Shown here one piece after another: positions 25,777 through 34,168 of a stretch of DNA of 64,000 nt (position 1 is the stretch's first letter; the number at the start of each line of letters is the position of its first letter). This stretch comes from Ramlibacter cellulosilyticus. GTDB taxonomy: Bacteria > Pseudomonadota > Gammaproteobacteria > Burkholderiales > Burkholderiaceae_C. A model generated the notes under the pieces. It was not told the DNA's origin, did no database searches, and saw only the letters and a list, made by a program, of their open reading frames with translations. Both the position numbers and the translations under genes were made by a program. Location of the stretch: assembly GCF_014297465.1 (NCBI RefSeq), contig NZ_JACORT010000001.1, positions 930,001 to 994,000 of the forward strand, read 5' to 3'.

Positions 25777-26911
25777 GTCCGGCCATGGTGTCCGGCTCCG
25801 GCGACGGCAGCCGGAACACGAATTCGGCTCCCTTGCCGATCCCGGGGCTCTTGGCCTGCACGGTACCCCCGTGCAGTTCCACGAGCTGGCGCACGAGCGC
25901 CAGCCCCACGCCGATGCCGCCGCCGCGCATCTCCTGCCCCTGCGGCGCCTGCGTGAACAGGTCGAAGAGCTTCGGCAGCACCGGCGGGAAGATGCCGATG
26001 CCGTTGTCCTGGATGCGGCACACCACTTCGTTGCCTTCCTGGCTCACCTTCACCCAGACCGAGCCGCCCTGCGGCGTGTACTTGATCGCGTTGTCGATCA
26101 GGTTGACGCACACCTGCTGCATGCGCGAGAAGTCTGCTTCCACGGGCAGCGGGGTGGGCGGCAGCAGCGCCTCGAGCTGGATGGATTTGCGCGCGGCCTG
26201 CTGCTGCATGCCTTCCACGACGTCTTCCAGCAGCTCGCGGAAGTCGATCCGGGCCTTCGACAGGTTCACCTTGCCGAGCTCCAGCCGGTTCACGTCCATC
26301 AGGTCGTCGGCGAGGTTGGTGAGGATGCCCAGCTGGTTGGACAGCTGCTTGACCGCCTTGCGGCCGCGCTCGTCCGTCACCAGCCTCTCCAGGATGAAGG
26401 CGGTGTTCGTGAGCACGGCGAGGGGATTCCGCACCTCGTGCCCGAGCTTGCGCAGGAAGACGCGCGTCTGCTCCCTCGCCTCGCCGAGCTGCACCATCTC
26501 GTGCTCCACGCGTTCCGTCTTCGCGCGCTGGTCCGTCATGTCGCGCATGACCTTGACGTAGCCGAGGATGGCGCCGTCCGCGCCGCGCACCGGCGACACG
26601 CTGCCCGTGACCCAGATGCGCGTGCCGTCCTTGCGGAGGTGCCAGCGCGAGTCTTCGGAGTAGGCGTCCTCCGCCGCGACCTTGAGTTCGTACTCGTGGT
26701 AGCGGCGCTCCCGGTCCTCGGGCGTGAAGACCAGCTCGACGCTGCGGCCGACGGCCTCGTGCGGCGCATGGCCGAGGATGCGTTCCGCAGCGCCGAGCCA
26801 TTCCTGCACGATGCCGTGCGGGTCCAGCACGAGCACGGCGTAGTCGCGATTGTGGTGCAGCCAGTGCGCCACGAGCGGGGACACCTGGACGGGCGCGGAA
26901 GGAGTGGTCAT
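25760..26911 (-). CDS. PAS-domain sensor histidine kinase
   Basis: This 383-residue cytoplasmic kinase has an N-terminal PAS domain (about residues 20-130, with ERRYHEYELKVAAEDAYSEDSRWHLRKDG), a linker coiled coil, the HisKA box FLRKLGHEVRNPLAVLTN (phospho-His near 155) and a HATPase domain with NLIDNAIKYTPQGG, QDNGIGI and GGIGVGLALVRQLVELHGG. No transmembrane segment or receiver domain is present and no partner regulator is adjacent. It is convergent with mobA. Confidence 0.88.
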   Translation of the reverse strand: MTTPSAPVQVSPLVAHWLHHNRDYAVLVLDPHGIVQEWLGAAERILGHAPHEAVGRSVELVFTPEDRERRYHEYELKVAAEDAYSEDSRWHLRKDGTRIWVTGSVSPVRGADGAILGYVKVMRDMTDQRAKTERVEHEMVQLGEAREQTRVFLRKLGHEVRNPLAVLTNTAFILERLVTDERGRKAVKQLSNQLGILTNLADDLMDVNRLELGKVNLSKARIDFRELLEDVVEGMQQQAARKSIQLEALLPPTPLPVEADFSRMQQVCVNLIDNAIKYTPQGGSVWVKVSQEGNEVVCRIQDNGIGIFPPVLPKLFDLFTQAPQGQEMRGGGIGVGLALVRQLVELHGGTVQAKSPGIGKGAEFVFRLPSPEPDTMAGPSSAA

Positions 26912-27001
26912 GGGCTGCCTTCACTGTAAGGCGCCCTGGGGATTTCGTGGTGCGAGTGCGTGCGCGCCGATATCATCAGCGCTCCACACGGGAGCCCAGC
27001 C

Positions 27002-27493
27002 ATGGAATTCGTCCTTCGCAGCGCGAACTTCGCCGAGCAGCAGAGCCTGCCCATGGAACACGTCCACCATGCGATGGGCGCGGGCGGCGGCAACGTCTCG
27101 CCCGAGCTGGCCTGGAGCGGTGCCCCCGCGGGCACGAAGAGCTTCGCCCTCACGATGTACGACCCCGACGCGCCCACCGGCTCCGGCTGGTGGCACTGGG
27201 TCGTGTACGACATCCCGGCGAACGCGACCGGCCTGGCCAGGGGCGCAGGGGCCGCTGGTGGCGCGCAGCTGCCACGCGGCGCGAAGCAGGGCCGCACGGA
27301 TTTCGGCAGCAAGGAATACGGCGGCGCCGCGCCGCCGCCCGGCCATGGCCCGCACCGCTACGTGTTCACGCTGTACGCGCTGAACACGGAGAAGCTGGAC
27401 GTGCCCGAGGACGCATCGGCGGCCTACGTCGGCTTCATGATCCACTTCGCGAAGATCGGCGAAGCGAAGCTGACCGCGCGCTACGAACGCTAG
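27002..27493 (+). CDS. YbhB/YbcL family (PEBP-like) protein
   Basis: This 163-residue protein is a bacterial phosphatidylethanolamine-binding-protein homologue: GNVSPELAWSGAPAGTKSFALTMYDPDAPTGSGWWHWVVYDIP with the anion-pocket DPDAP and WHW elements, then KEYGGAAPPPGHGPHRYVFTLYAL. The family is cytoplasmic in bacteria with no well-defined role. The VOC gene follows 12 bp later, so the two are probably cotranscribed. Confidence 0.9.
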   Translation: MEFVLRSANFAEQQSLPMEHVHHAMGAGGGNVSPELAWSGAPAGTKSFALTMYDPDAPTGSGWWHWVVYDIPANATGLARGAGAAGGAQLPRGAKQGRTDFGSKEYGGAAPPPGHGPHRYVFTLYALNTEKLDVPEDASAAYVGFMIHFAKIGEAKLTARYER

Positions 27494-27505
27494 GAGGACA
27501 ACGGC

Positions 27506-27991
27506 ATGGCGACGAGCAAGAACACGGTCTGCCTCTGGTACGACGGCAAGGCACTCGAAGCCGCGCGCTTCTATGCGGAGACCTTTCCCGACAGCGCGGT
27601 GGGGGCGGTGCATCGCGCACCCGCCGACTATCCGTCCGGCAAGGAAGGGGACGTCCTCGTCGTGGAGTTCACGGTGATGGGCATTCCCTGCATCGGCCTG
27701 AACGGCGGCGCGGAGTTCCAGCACAACGAGTCCTTCTCCTTCCAGGTCGCCACCGACGACCAGGCCGAAACCGACCGCCTGTGGAACGCGATCGTCGGCA
27801 ACGGCGGCCAGGAGAGCGTGTGCGGTTGGTGCAAGGACAAGTGGGGCATCTCGTGGCAGATCACGCCGCGCGTGCTGACCGACGCGTACACCGACCCGGA
27901 CCGCGCGGCGGCGAAGCGCGCCTTCCTGGCCATGATGGAGATGGGCAAGATCGACATCGCGAAGATCGAAGCGGCGCGTCGCGGTGGCTGA
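27506..27991 (+). CDS. VOC superfamily (PhnB/3-demethylubiquinone-methyltransferase-like) protein
   Basis: This 161-residue protein has the fold of the PhnB-like 3-dmu-9 3-mt group: NTVCLWYDGKALEAARFYAETFPDS at the N-terminus, FTVMGIPCIGLNGG, HNESFSFQVATDDQAETDRLWNAIVGNGG and CGWCKDKWGISWQITP. Members are typically dimeric metal-binding proteins of unclear function. AGGAGG lies 9 nt before the ATG. Its last eight bases overlap the GTG of the RsuA-like gene. Confidence 0.87.
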   Translation: MATSKNTVCLWYDGKALEAARFYAETFPDSAVGAVHRAPADYPSGKEGDVLVVEFTVMGIPCIGLNGGAEFQHNESFSFQVATDDQAETDRLWNAIVGNGGQESVCGWCKDKWGISWQITPRVLTDAYTDPDRAAAKRAFLAMMEMGKIDIAKIEAARRGG

Positions 27992-28697
27992 CGAGCCGCA
28001 GCGCCTGTCGAAGGTAGTGGCGGCGCTCGCGAAGTGCTCCCGCCGCGAAGCCGAGCAGTACATCGCCGAAGGCTGGGTGCGTGTGGACGGCCGCTGCGTG
28101 GAGGAGCCGTTCTTCCGCGTGGCCGCCACGCAGCGCGTGGAAGTCGATCCGCAGGCCCGCTTGCAGCGGCCGGTGCGCGCCACCTACCTGTGGCACAAGC
28201 CCGCGGGCGTGCGCAACGAAGAGGCGCTCGCGCAATTGGGGCCCGCCACCCACTGGGCCGGGGACGCATCCGGCATCCGCTACGCGAAGGGCCACGGCAC
28301 CGGGCTGCAGCTGCTGATGCCGCTGCCGATGGAAGCCGCCGGGCTGTCGGTCTTCAGCCAGGACGACGGCATCGTGCGCAAGCTGACCGAAGACGCCGCA
28401 CTGCTGGAGCAGGAACTGGTGGCCGAAGTCGCGGGCACCGCGGCGCCCGATGCGCTGGCGCGCCTGGGCCGCGGCCTCGTGCCGGCGAAGGAGCTTCCGC
28501 CGGCGCGCGTGAGCTGGCAGAGCGAGACGCGGCTGCGGCTCGCCGCCAAGGGCATCGCGGCCGACCGCGTCCCCGCGTTGTGCGCGGAGGCGGGGCTGCA
28601 GCTCGTGTCGCTCCGCCGCATCCGCATCGGCCGCGTGCCGATGGCGGCGTTGCCGGCTGGGCAGTGGCGCTACCTGCCGACGGGGGAGCGTTTCTAG
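27984..28697 (+). CDS. RsuA/RluF-like S4-domain protein, catalytic motif degenerate
   Basis: The 237-residue protein starts with an S4 RNA-binding domain (QRLSKVVAALAKCSRREAEQYIAEGWVRVDG) followed by a pseudouridine-synthase-like fold. In active RsuA-family enzymes a GRLDxDTxGLL motif supplies the catalytic Asp; the aligned stretch here is PLPMEAAGLSVFSQDDG, with no Asp at that place. It may be an RNA-binding protein without isomerase activity, or use another residue. The GTG start overlaps the VOC gene and arfB follows 2 bp later, giving a compact run with arfB. Confidence 0.78.
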   Translation: MADEPQRLSKVVAALAKCSRREAEQYIAEGWVRVDGRCVEEPFFRVAATQRVEVDPQARLQRPVRATYLWHKPAGVRNEEALAQLGPATHWAGDASGIRYAKGHGTGLQLLMPLPMEAAGLSVFSQDDGIVRKLTEDAALLEQELVAEVAGTAAPDALARLGRGLVPAKELPPARVSWQSETRLRLAAKGIAADRVPALCAEAGLQLVSLRRIRIGRVPMAALPAGQWRYLPTGERF

Positions 28698-28699
28698 CG

Positions 28700-29098
28700 A
28701 TGGCATCGCTCGTCCGCGAAGAGGAAGTCGAATTCACCACGATGCGTTCGCAAGGGCCGGGCGGCCAGAACGTCAACAAGGTGGAGAGCGCGGTGCACCT
28801 GCGCTTCGACATCCGCGCGTCGTCCCTGCCCGAGCGCGTGAAGGAGAAGCTGCTCGCGCTGCCGGGTCGGCGCGTGACGAAGGACGGCGTCCTGGTGCTG
28901 AAGGCGCAGAGCGCGCGCACGCAGGAACAGAACAAGGCGCTGGCGCTGGAGCGCCTGGAGCAGTTCGTGGAGGAGGCCTCGCGCGTCGAGGAGGTCCGGC
29001 GTCCCACCAGGCCGACCTACGGCTCGAAGCAGCGGCGGCTGGAAGGAAAGGCGATCCGCTCGCAGGTGAAGGCGGCGCGGCGCAAGGTGGACGAGTAG
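28700..29098 (+). CDS. arfB: Alternative ribosome-rescue factor / peptidyl-tRNA hydrolase
   Basis: ArfB (YaeJ) frees stalled ribosomes by hydrolysing peptidyl-tRNA in the ribosome. The 132-residue protein has the catalytic GGQ in RSQGPGGQNVNKVESAVHLRFD (about residues 20-26) and the long basic C-terminal tail RRPTRPTYGSKQRRLEGKAIRSQVKAARRKVDE that enters the mRNA channel. The length is normal. It starts 2 bp after the S4-domain gene. Confidence 0.93.
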   Translation: MASLVREEEVEFTTMRSQGPGGQNVNKVESAVHLRFDIRASSLPERVKEKLLALPGRRVTKDGVLVLKAQSARTQEQNKALALERLEQFVEEASRVEEVRRPTRPTYGSKQRRLEGKAIRSQVKAARRKVDE

Positions 29099-29203
29099 CC
29101 GTCGGCGGCGTCCGACTGCCGATGCGGCGCGACGCCGACAGGGGAGGCCCCTGCCGCCGGGCCACAGTTCACCGCGACGGTTCTGCCATCCCGAGAGACG
29201 CCC

Positions 29204-29854
29204 ATGCACGTGATGTTCCGCTTGCCGCCCCTGGCGGGGGCGATGCTGCTTGCCACCCTGCCCATCGCCTGGGCCGAGTCGCCGCTGCCGGACCCGGTGG
29301 CGCCGGCGGTGCTCGGGCGGCCGCTCGACCAGATCAAGCCCGCGGCGAAGGCGACGCGGCCCAAGCCCGTGACCGCGAAGCCGGTCAAGAGCCCGCAGGC
29401 TCCCGCCACCAGCACGCTGGGCGCCAGCCGGCCGTTCGCCGCGCCCGTGGCGGTTGCCGCCCCATCGGCGCAGCAGGCGCCATCCGGCCAGCACGTGCCC
29501 AAGCAGGCGCTCGACGACCGCGCCGATCCGCGCCACGCGTTGCCGGACAACGTCGGCAAGGGCACGCATCTTGCCCGCAAGCCGCTCGGCCCCGGTGCCT
29601 ACTTCAGCAGCAAGGCCCAGACGGTCGTGCGCCGCTACTACGACGCGCACCCCGCGTCCGCGCGCGCCGCGAACTGGCAGATCGGCGAGCCGATCCCGTC
29701 GCGCGCGAAGGTGACGGGCGTGCCCGACGCCGTGCGCGTCTCGCTGCCGCCGGTGCCCCCCGGCCACCAGTACGTGCAGGTGGATGGCGAGGTGGTGCTC
29801 GTCGCGATGCAGTCGCGCATGGTGGTGGACGGCATCAGCCGCGCGGCGCGCTGA
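29204..29854 (+). CDS. Exported RcnB-like protein
   Basis: This 216-residue protein has a signal peptide (MHVMFRLPPLAGAMLLATLPIAWA), a Pro/Ala/Lys-rich disordered middle, and a C-terminal domain of the RcnB (nickel/cobalt homeostasis) type: VRRYYDAHPASARAANWQIGEPIPSRAKVTGVPDAV, then PPVPPGHQYVQVDGEVVLVAMQSRMVVDGIS. RcnB-type proteins are periplasmic; metal binding here is not evident. A separate gene of unknown function follows 62 bp later. Confidence 0.75.
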   Translation: MHVMFRLPPLAGAMLLATLPIAWAESPLPDPVAPAVLGRPLDQIKPAAKATRPKPVTAKPVKSPQAPATSTLGASRPFAAPVAVAAPSAQQAPSGQHVPKQALDDRADPRHALPDNVGKGTHLARKPLGPGAYFSSKAQTVVRRYYDAHPASARAANWQIGEPIPSRAKVTGVPDAVRVSLPPVPPGHQYVQVDGEVVLVAMQSRMVVDGISRAAR

Positions 29855-29916
29855 GGGAGACAGGCGCGCGCCCCCGGCGCAGAATCGGCTCCTGCGTGCT
29901 TGCGCGGGAGCCGAAC

Positions 29917-30318
29917 ATGATGCAGCGCCGAACTTTCGTGTCTGGAATCGGAGCGATGGGATTCGCCGCGGCAGGGTGCGCGATCGCGCTGATCGTGCGT
30001 GCGCAACGTGCGACGCAGCCCATCGCAGGATCGCCGCGCCAGCGCCTCGGCCAGGCGCTCGCCAAGGGCCGCTTCGGCACCGACGGCGTGGCGTCCGGCG
30101 CGCAGCCGGGCGTGTTCGTGGTGGTTGCCGTGGACACCCGCGCGGACACGCTGCTGCTGCGGGACGAGGGCGGCCGCACGGACACCGTGCACGTGAACGC
30201 CGCGAAGTTCGACCTCGATACCCTGAAGGCCGGCGACGAAGTGGAAGTCGACTTCGTCCTGCAGCCGGAGGGCAGCACGCGGCTGGAGGCGGGAACGCTC
30301 TGGAAGGTGGAGCGCTGA
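29917..30318 (+). CDS. Membrane-anchored or exported hypothetical protein
   Basis: This 133-residue protein begins MMQRRTFVSGIGAMGFAAAGCAIALIVRAQ, a short hydrophobic stretch that looks like a Tat-like or lipoprotein leader (QRRTF then a Cys), followed by a small beta-rich domain FVVVAVDTRADTLLLRDEGGRTDTVHVNAAKFDLDTLKAGDEVEVDFVL. That domain resembles an OB-like fold. No family is recognised with confidence. Confidence 0.65.
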   Translation: MMQRRTFVSGIGAMGFAAAGCAIALIVRAQRATQPIAGSPRQRLGQALAKGRFGTDGVASGAQPGVFVVVAVDTRADTLLLRDEGGRTDTVHVNAAKFDLDTLKAGDEVEVDFVLQPEGSTRLEAGTLWKVER

Positions 30319-30322
30319 CGCG

Positions 30323-30508
30323 CTAGCCGATCAGCCGGCCCAGCGTGCAGGGCGTGCGGGCATCGCACCCGAGGCAGAGGCTCTGGCAGGCCTTGCGCGC
30401 GCCGGCGGTGGCGACGGCGCGCGGGTCCTTCTTCGGATCGGCCGGCACGGTGGGCGCGGCGGGAGTCTTCCTCGCGAAGGAGGCCTTGAAGGCGGCGAAC
30501 GTGGGCAT
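30323..30508 (-). CDS. Small cysteine-rich hypothetical protein
   Basis: This 61-residue protein (MPTFAAFKASFARKTPAAP...) ends with a compact cysteine cluster CQSLCLGCDARTPCTLGRLIG (C-x3-C-x2-C-x5-C), suggesting a metal-binding or Fe-S-like mini-domain. The first half is Lys/Pro-rich. Its stop lies 5 bp from the convergent gene ending at 30318. An in-frame upstream ATG at 30565 exists but lacks a better context. Confidence 0.5.
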   Translation of the reverse strand: MPTFAAFKASFARKTPAAPTVPADPKKDPRAVATAGARKACQSLCLGCDARTPCTLGRLIG

Positions 30509-30575
30509 GGTGGCAGCTCCATGACGGGACAGGCTCCACTCTGCGCGCGGCGTGCAACGGAACATTGACGCGCCT

Positions 30576-30607
30576 CAAGGGCAGGGCGCGGCGCGCCCCG
30601 GCCCTTG
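30576..30607 (-). terminator. GC-rich hairpin after fasciclin gene
   Basis: CAAGGGC (30576-30582) pairs with GCCCTTG (30601-30607) around a further GGGCGCG/CGCGCCC stem. It sits 8-39 bp after the stop of the minus-strand fasciclin gene. No T-run follows, so termination is only probable. Confidence 0.4.
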
Positions 30608-30614
30608 CGGTGCC

Positions 30615-31070
30615 TCAGTCCCTGGGGAGGACGACGGTGTCGATCACGTGGATCACGCCGTTGTCGGCGGCGATGTCCGCCTTGACCACGTTGGCGCCGT
30701 CCACCTTCACGCCGCCCGCGGTCGCGACGTTCAGGGCGCTGCCTTGCACCGTCTTCACGCTGCCCGGCTTCAGGTCCTGGGACATCACCTTGCCCGGCAC
30801 CACGTGGTACGTGAGCACGGCCGCCAGCTTGGCCCTGTCCGCCAGCAGGGCGTCGAGCTGGGCCTTCGGCACCTTGGCGAAGGCCGCGTCGGTCGGCGCG
30901 AACACGGTGAAGGGGCCGGGTCCCTTCAGCGTCTGCAACAGGCCGGCTTTCTCCAGGGCGACGGCGAGCGTCTTGAAGTCGCCGGCGGCGACGGCGGTGT
31001 CGACGATGTCCTTGGCCTGCGCGGACAGGCCGCAGATAGCGAGGGCGACGACGAGGAGGGCTTTCTTCAC
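30615..31070 (-). CDS. Secreted fasciclin (FAS1) domain protein
   Basis: This 151-residue protein has a signal peptide ([19 protein letters not shown]) and one FAS1 domain: [39 protein letters not shown] (H1 box), [11 protein letters not shown] and the terminal [17 protein letters not shown] (H2 box). FAS1 proteins act in adhesion or cell-surface interactions. The start is a GTG with AGGAG five bases upstream. It diverges from the MerR-type regulator at 31164, and operator-like palindromes lie between them. Confidence 0.9.
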   Translation of the reverse strand: MKKALLVVALAICGLSAQAKDIVDTAVAAGDFKTLAVALEKAGLLQTLKGPGPFTVFAPTDAAFAKVPKAQLDALLADRAKLAAVLTYHVVPGKVMSQDLKPGSVKTVQGSALNVATAGGVKVDGANVVKADIAADNGVIHVIDTVVLPRD

Positions 31071-31096
31071 GGGGGCTCCTTTGGGTGGGGGGAAGT

Positions 31097-31109
31097 TTGT
31101 CCAGGACAA
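31097..31109. promoter_or_regulatory. Operator-like palindrome TTGTCC-A-GGACAA
   Basis: A perfect 6+1+6 palindrome lies 27 bp upstream of the fasciclin GTG and 55 bp before the regulator start. A related palindrome overlaps the regulator start (31158-31172). Both fit a MerR-family dimer site. Confidence 0.55.
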
Positions 31110-31157
31110 CCTAGAATGGCTGCGAACAATATCGGCCGGAATGCCGGTTGTCAAGGA

Positions 31158-31172
31158 TTTGTCTTGGACAAA
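31158..31172. promoter_or_regulatory. Operator-like palindrome TTTGTC-TTG-GACAAA
   Basis: A perfect 6+3+6 palindrome covers the proposed TTG start of the MerR-type regulator (31164). It is spaced 61 bp from the TTGTCC-A-GGACAA site, about six helical turns, consistent with cooperative binding and autorepression. Confidence 0.5.
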
Positions 31173-32075
31173 ACTGGGGAACAAGAGCTGCTGTTCAGCA
31201 TTGCCGCGGTGGAACGGGAGGTCGGCCTCTCCAAGGACGTGCTGCGCGTCTGGGAACGCCGCTACGGCTTTCCCAGCCCGGAGCGGGACGCCCGGGGCGA
31301 GCGCGCCTACCCTGCGGGCCAGGTGCAGCGCCTGGCGCTCATCAAGCGCTTGATGGACCGCGGCCACCGGCCGGGGCGGCTGTTGCAGGCGCCGGTCGAG
31401 GAACTGCGGACGCTGGCCGGCGGCGGCGTCACCGGGCGCGAGGCGCCGCCGTCCGGGACGACCCCCGGGGCGATCGATGGCCTGATGCGGCTCGTGCGCG
31501 GGCACGACGCGCGCGGACTGGGCGAGGCCCTCCAGCGTCGTCTCGTCGAAGAGGGTTTGCAGAAATTTGTCCTGGACACGGTGGCGTCCATGGCCGTGCA
31601 GGTGGGCGAGGAGTGGTCCCGCGGCGAGCTGCGCATCCACGAGGAACACCTCTTCACCGAGGTGGTCACGCGCGTGCTGCGGCAGGCCATCGCGCAACTG
31701 CCTGCCGGCCAGGCGCCGGTGGTCCTGCTCACGACCTTGCCGGACGAGCCGCACGGCCTCGGCCTGCTGATGGTGGAGTGCATGCTGGCGCTGCAGGGCG
31801 CGCGTTGCATCTCCCTGGGAACGCAGATGCCCATCCTGGAGATCGCGCGCGCCGCGCAGGCGCACGAAGTCGACGCGGTCGCCTTGTCCTTCTCCGCCGC
31901 CTTTCCCGCGCGCCTCGGGCCCCAGCTGGTGCGCCAGTTGCGCACGGCCCTGGAGCCCGGCGTCCAGCTGTGGGCGGGCGGCGCGGGCGCGGGCCAGCTG
32001 GCCCGCGTCGAGGGCGTGCGGGTCACGGGGGAGCTCGCCAACGTGGCCTCGGTGATCGCTGCCGCCCCCACCTGA
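31164..32075 (+). CDS. MerR-family regulator with cobalamin-binding-type domain (LitR/CarH-like)
   Basis: The protein (303 residues from TTG 31164) starts with a Mer[62 protein letters not shown]. It continues into a helical B12-binding-like domain ([24 protein letters not shown]) and a Rossmann part with [34 protein letters not shown]. The ExHxxG element (EPHGLG) resembles the His-containing B12 motif of CarH/LitR photoreceptors. It is divergent from the fasciclin gene. The start is uncertain, since no ATG is near. Confidence 0.82.
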   Translation: MDKTGEQELLFSIAAVEREVGLSKDVLRVWERRYGFPSPERDARGERAYPAGQVQRLALIKRLMDRGHRPGRLLQAPVEELRTLAGGGVTGREAPPSGTTPGAIDGLMRLVRGHDARGLGEALQRRLVEEGLQKFVLDTVASMAVQVGEEWSRGELRIHEEHLFTEVVTRVLRQAIAQLPAGQAPVVLLTTLPDEPHGLGLLMVECMLALQGARCISLGTQMPILEIARAAQAHEVDAVALSFSAAFPARLGPQLVRQLRTALEPGVQLWAGGAGAGQLARVEGVRVTGELANVASVIAAAPT

Positions 32076-32083
32076 CCGCGTCC

Positions 32084-32923
32084 TTGGACCCGCTCAACAC
32101 CGCCACCTGGCTCGCGCCCGACGTCGCCGCGTTCTACGCGCGCGCGTCGGGCCTGCAGGCGCCGGAAGCCAGGGTGCTCGCGGAACTGCGGCCCCGGATG
32201 GAACGGTGGTCCATGCTCGACATCGGTGTCGGCGGTGGCCGCACGACGCAGCACTTCGCTCCCGCCGTTGCCGACTACACGGGCATCGACATCTCGCCCC
32301 TGATGGTGGACCACTGCCGCCGCCAGTTCGGCTCCGCGCGCTGCCGCTTCGAGGTGATGGACGTGCGCGACCTGTCCGCGCTGGGAACGAAGCGCTTCGA
32401 CCTGGTCCTCTTCAGCTTCAACGGCCTGGACTACCTCGGCCACGACGACAGGCTGCGCGCGCTGGCGCAGGTGCGGTCCGTGTGCCGGCCCGGTGCGCTG
32501 TTCTGCTTCTCCACGCACAACATGCACGCGCTGCCGCACCTGATGCGCCTGCGGGCGCAGCACTGGGGTGACCGCGCGCAACGCCTGCGCAACCTGCGCA
32601 ACTGGCTGCGATGGCAGGTGGTTCACGCGCGGGAGACGGCGAAGGCCTGGCGCGAGCGGCGCGATTGGGCCGTCGTGAACGATGGCGCGCACGAATGCCG
32701 CTTGCGCACCTACTACATCCGCCCCGCGGCGCAGCTCGCCCAGCTCTCGCCCGTGTTCGACCACGTGCGAGTCTTCTCGCGCAATGGCGACGAGCTGTTC
32801 GGCGAACGGCTGGAGCAGGTGGAGGACGACTGGCTGTACTTCCTGTGCTCAGTCCCGGGGCGTGGCGGTCCTGGCGGGGCCTTCGCGCCGGGCGAGTTCC
32901 CAGAAGGCGCGTCCCGCGGGTGA
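32084..32923 (+). CDS. SAM-dependent class I methyltransferase
   Basis: From TTG 32084 this is a 279-residue protein with the Rossmann SAM motif [29 protein letters not shown] near residue 45, an acidic [14 protein letters not shown] region, [28 protein letters not shown], and a C-terminal substrate domain. It starts 8 bp after the regulator stop and could be cotranscribed with it. The last 75 bases overlap the convergent LysR gene. Substrate unknown. Confidence 0.82.
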   Translation: MDPLNTATWLAPDVAAFYARASGLQAPEARVLAELRPRMERWSMLDIGVGGGRTTQHFAPAVADYTGIDISPLMVDHCRRQFGSARCRFEVMDVRDLSALGTKRFDLVLFSFNGLDYLGHDDRLRALAQVRSVCRPGALFCFSTHNMHALPHLMRLRAQHWGDRAQRLRNLRNWLRWQVVHARETAKAWRERRDWAVVNDGAHECRLRTYYIRPAAQLAQLSPVFDHVRVFSRNGDELFGERLEQVEDDWLYFLCSVPGRGGPGGAFAPGEFPEGASRG

Positions 32924-33763
32924 AAGCCGCGCGGCGTCGAGGCAGGCGATCGCGACGCGGCGCGCCACGCGCGGCGTGATCGGCCGGATGACGATGCCGG
33001 CGCGGGGTTGCTCGGGCAGGCTCAGGCCCGCGAGGACGGACACGCCGTTCCCATGGGCCACGAACTCCAGGATCGACACGAGCTGGAAGAGTTCGTGCGC
33101 CACCTTCGGCCGCAGCCCCGCACGGTCGAACATCCCGAGGATCATGTCCTGCGACCCCGCCTGCGTGAGGATCAGCGGGTACTCGGCGAGGTCGCGCACG
33201 GACACGGTGGCGCCTTTGGCGAGCGGATGGTCCTGCGGCAGCACGGCGACGAGTTCGTCGGTCGCGAGCGCCACCGTGTCGAGCGAGGGCTGGGGCAGGC
33301 GCACGACGCCGATCTCCACCTTGCGCTCCACGAGGTCCTGCTCGATGTCCGGGTCCGCTCGCTCGGTGACGTGCACCTCCACCCCGGGGTGACGCCGGCG
33401 GAACTTCTCCAGCAGCGGCGGCAGCAGCCGCAGCGAGGTGCTGGGCCCGATGGAGCCGATGCGCAGCAGGCCGGTGTGCAGGCCGCGCGATGCGCCCGCC
33501 ACCGACTTCACCTGCTGCAGCGACGCGAAGACGTCCCGCGCGTGCGACAGCGCTGCCTCGCCTGCGTGCGTCAGCACGACGCCGGCGGCCATCCGGTCCA
33601 CCACTTCGCAGCCGAGGGTGGTTTCCAGCGCGCGCAGCGCGTGGCTGGTGGCGGAAGCGCTCATCCCGATCTTCGCACCCGCGGCCGCGATGCTGGACGC
33701 GCCGGGCAAGGCCGCCAGCAGCTCCAGCTGCCGCAAGGTGGGAAGGCCCGCATCGAGCGCCAT
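32849..33763 (-). CDS. LysR-family transcriptional regulator
   Basis: This 304-residue regulator has an N-terminal winged HTH (TLRQLELLAALPGASSIAAAGAKIGMSASATSHALRALETTLGCEVVDR) and a periplasmic-binding-like effector domain from about residue 90. A perfect dyad TTGAATC-CA-GATTCAA overlaps its start codon, with a second half site TTGAATCC at 33795. These fit LysR autoregulation and control of the divergent gene at 33816. Target and ligand unknown. Confidence 0.88.
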   Translation of the reverse strand: MALDAGLPTLRQLELLAALPGASSIAAAGAKIGMSASATSHALRALETTLGCEVVDRMAAGVVLTHAGEAALSHARDVFASLQQVKSVAGASRGLHTGLLRIGSIGPSTSLRLLPPLLEKFRRRHPGVEVHVTERADPDIEQDLVERKVEIGVVRLPQPSLDTVALATDELVAVLPQDHPLAKGATVSVRDLAEYPLILTQAGSQDMILGMFDRAGLRPKVAHELFQLVSILEFVAHGNGVSVLAGLSLPEQPRAGIVIRPITPRVARRVAIACLDAARLSPAGRAFWELARREGPARTATPRD

Positions 33764-33778
33764 TGAATCCAGATTCAA
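33763..33778. promoter_or_regulatory. LysR-type operator dyad
   Basis: TTGAATC-CA-GATTCAA is a perfect 7+2+7 palindrome overlapping the regulator start; a third half site, TTGAATCC, lies at 33795-33802. Both flank the promoter region shared with the divergent gene at 33816. Confidence 0.6.
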
Positions 33779-33815
33779 TTGAAAGTGAAGATGCTTGAAT
33801 CCTAGACTTGCACCC

Positions 33816-34142
33816 ATGAACACGCAAGCACAAGTCCTCCGCATCGAGGCCGGCCAGGCGCTGCCGCTTCCGCGCCGCACGGGTGGACCTGTGGTCCTCA
33901 CCGAGGGTGAACTGGTGATGCAGCAGCCGGCGCAATGGCTGGGAGGGACGGTCGTCCTGTCCGCGCCCGTGCGCATCGCGGCGCCGGCCACGCTCCCCAC
34001 GGGCTCGCCGGGCGAATTCATCGCGGCTTCCGCCGCGACCGTGGTGGTCCCCGCCGCGCAGCCGTCGGTGGTCCTGTCCTCCCTGCGAGCCACTGCAGCC
34101 TGGGTGCGTGGCCTGGGCGTCTCGCCGCACGCGGCGAGCTGA
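33816..34142 (+). CDS. Small hypothetical protein divergent from LysR gene
   Basis: This 108-residue protein (MNTQAQVLRIEAGQALPLPRRTGGPVVLTEGELVMQQPAQWLGGTVVL...) is beta-rich and looks faintly like the DUF2917/cupin-like small proteins of betaproteobacteria. There is no signal or membrane segment. It lies next to a LysR operator and is likely a target of that regulator. Function unknown. Confidence 0.6.
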   Translation: MNTQAQVLRIEAGQALPLPRRTGGPVVLTEGELVMQQPAQWLGGTVVLSAPVRIAAPATLPTGSPGEFIAASAATVVVPAAQPSVVLSSLRATAAWVRGLGVSPHAAS

Positions 34143-34168
34143 AGGCGCGTGCGGGTAGACTGGCCCGC

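Noticed and set aside
31566-31577. Third TTGTCC-like palindrome inside the MerR gene as a true operator
   Set aside because: It has only partial symmetry and falls in coding sequence; mentioned but not listed as a site.
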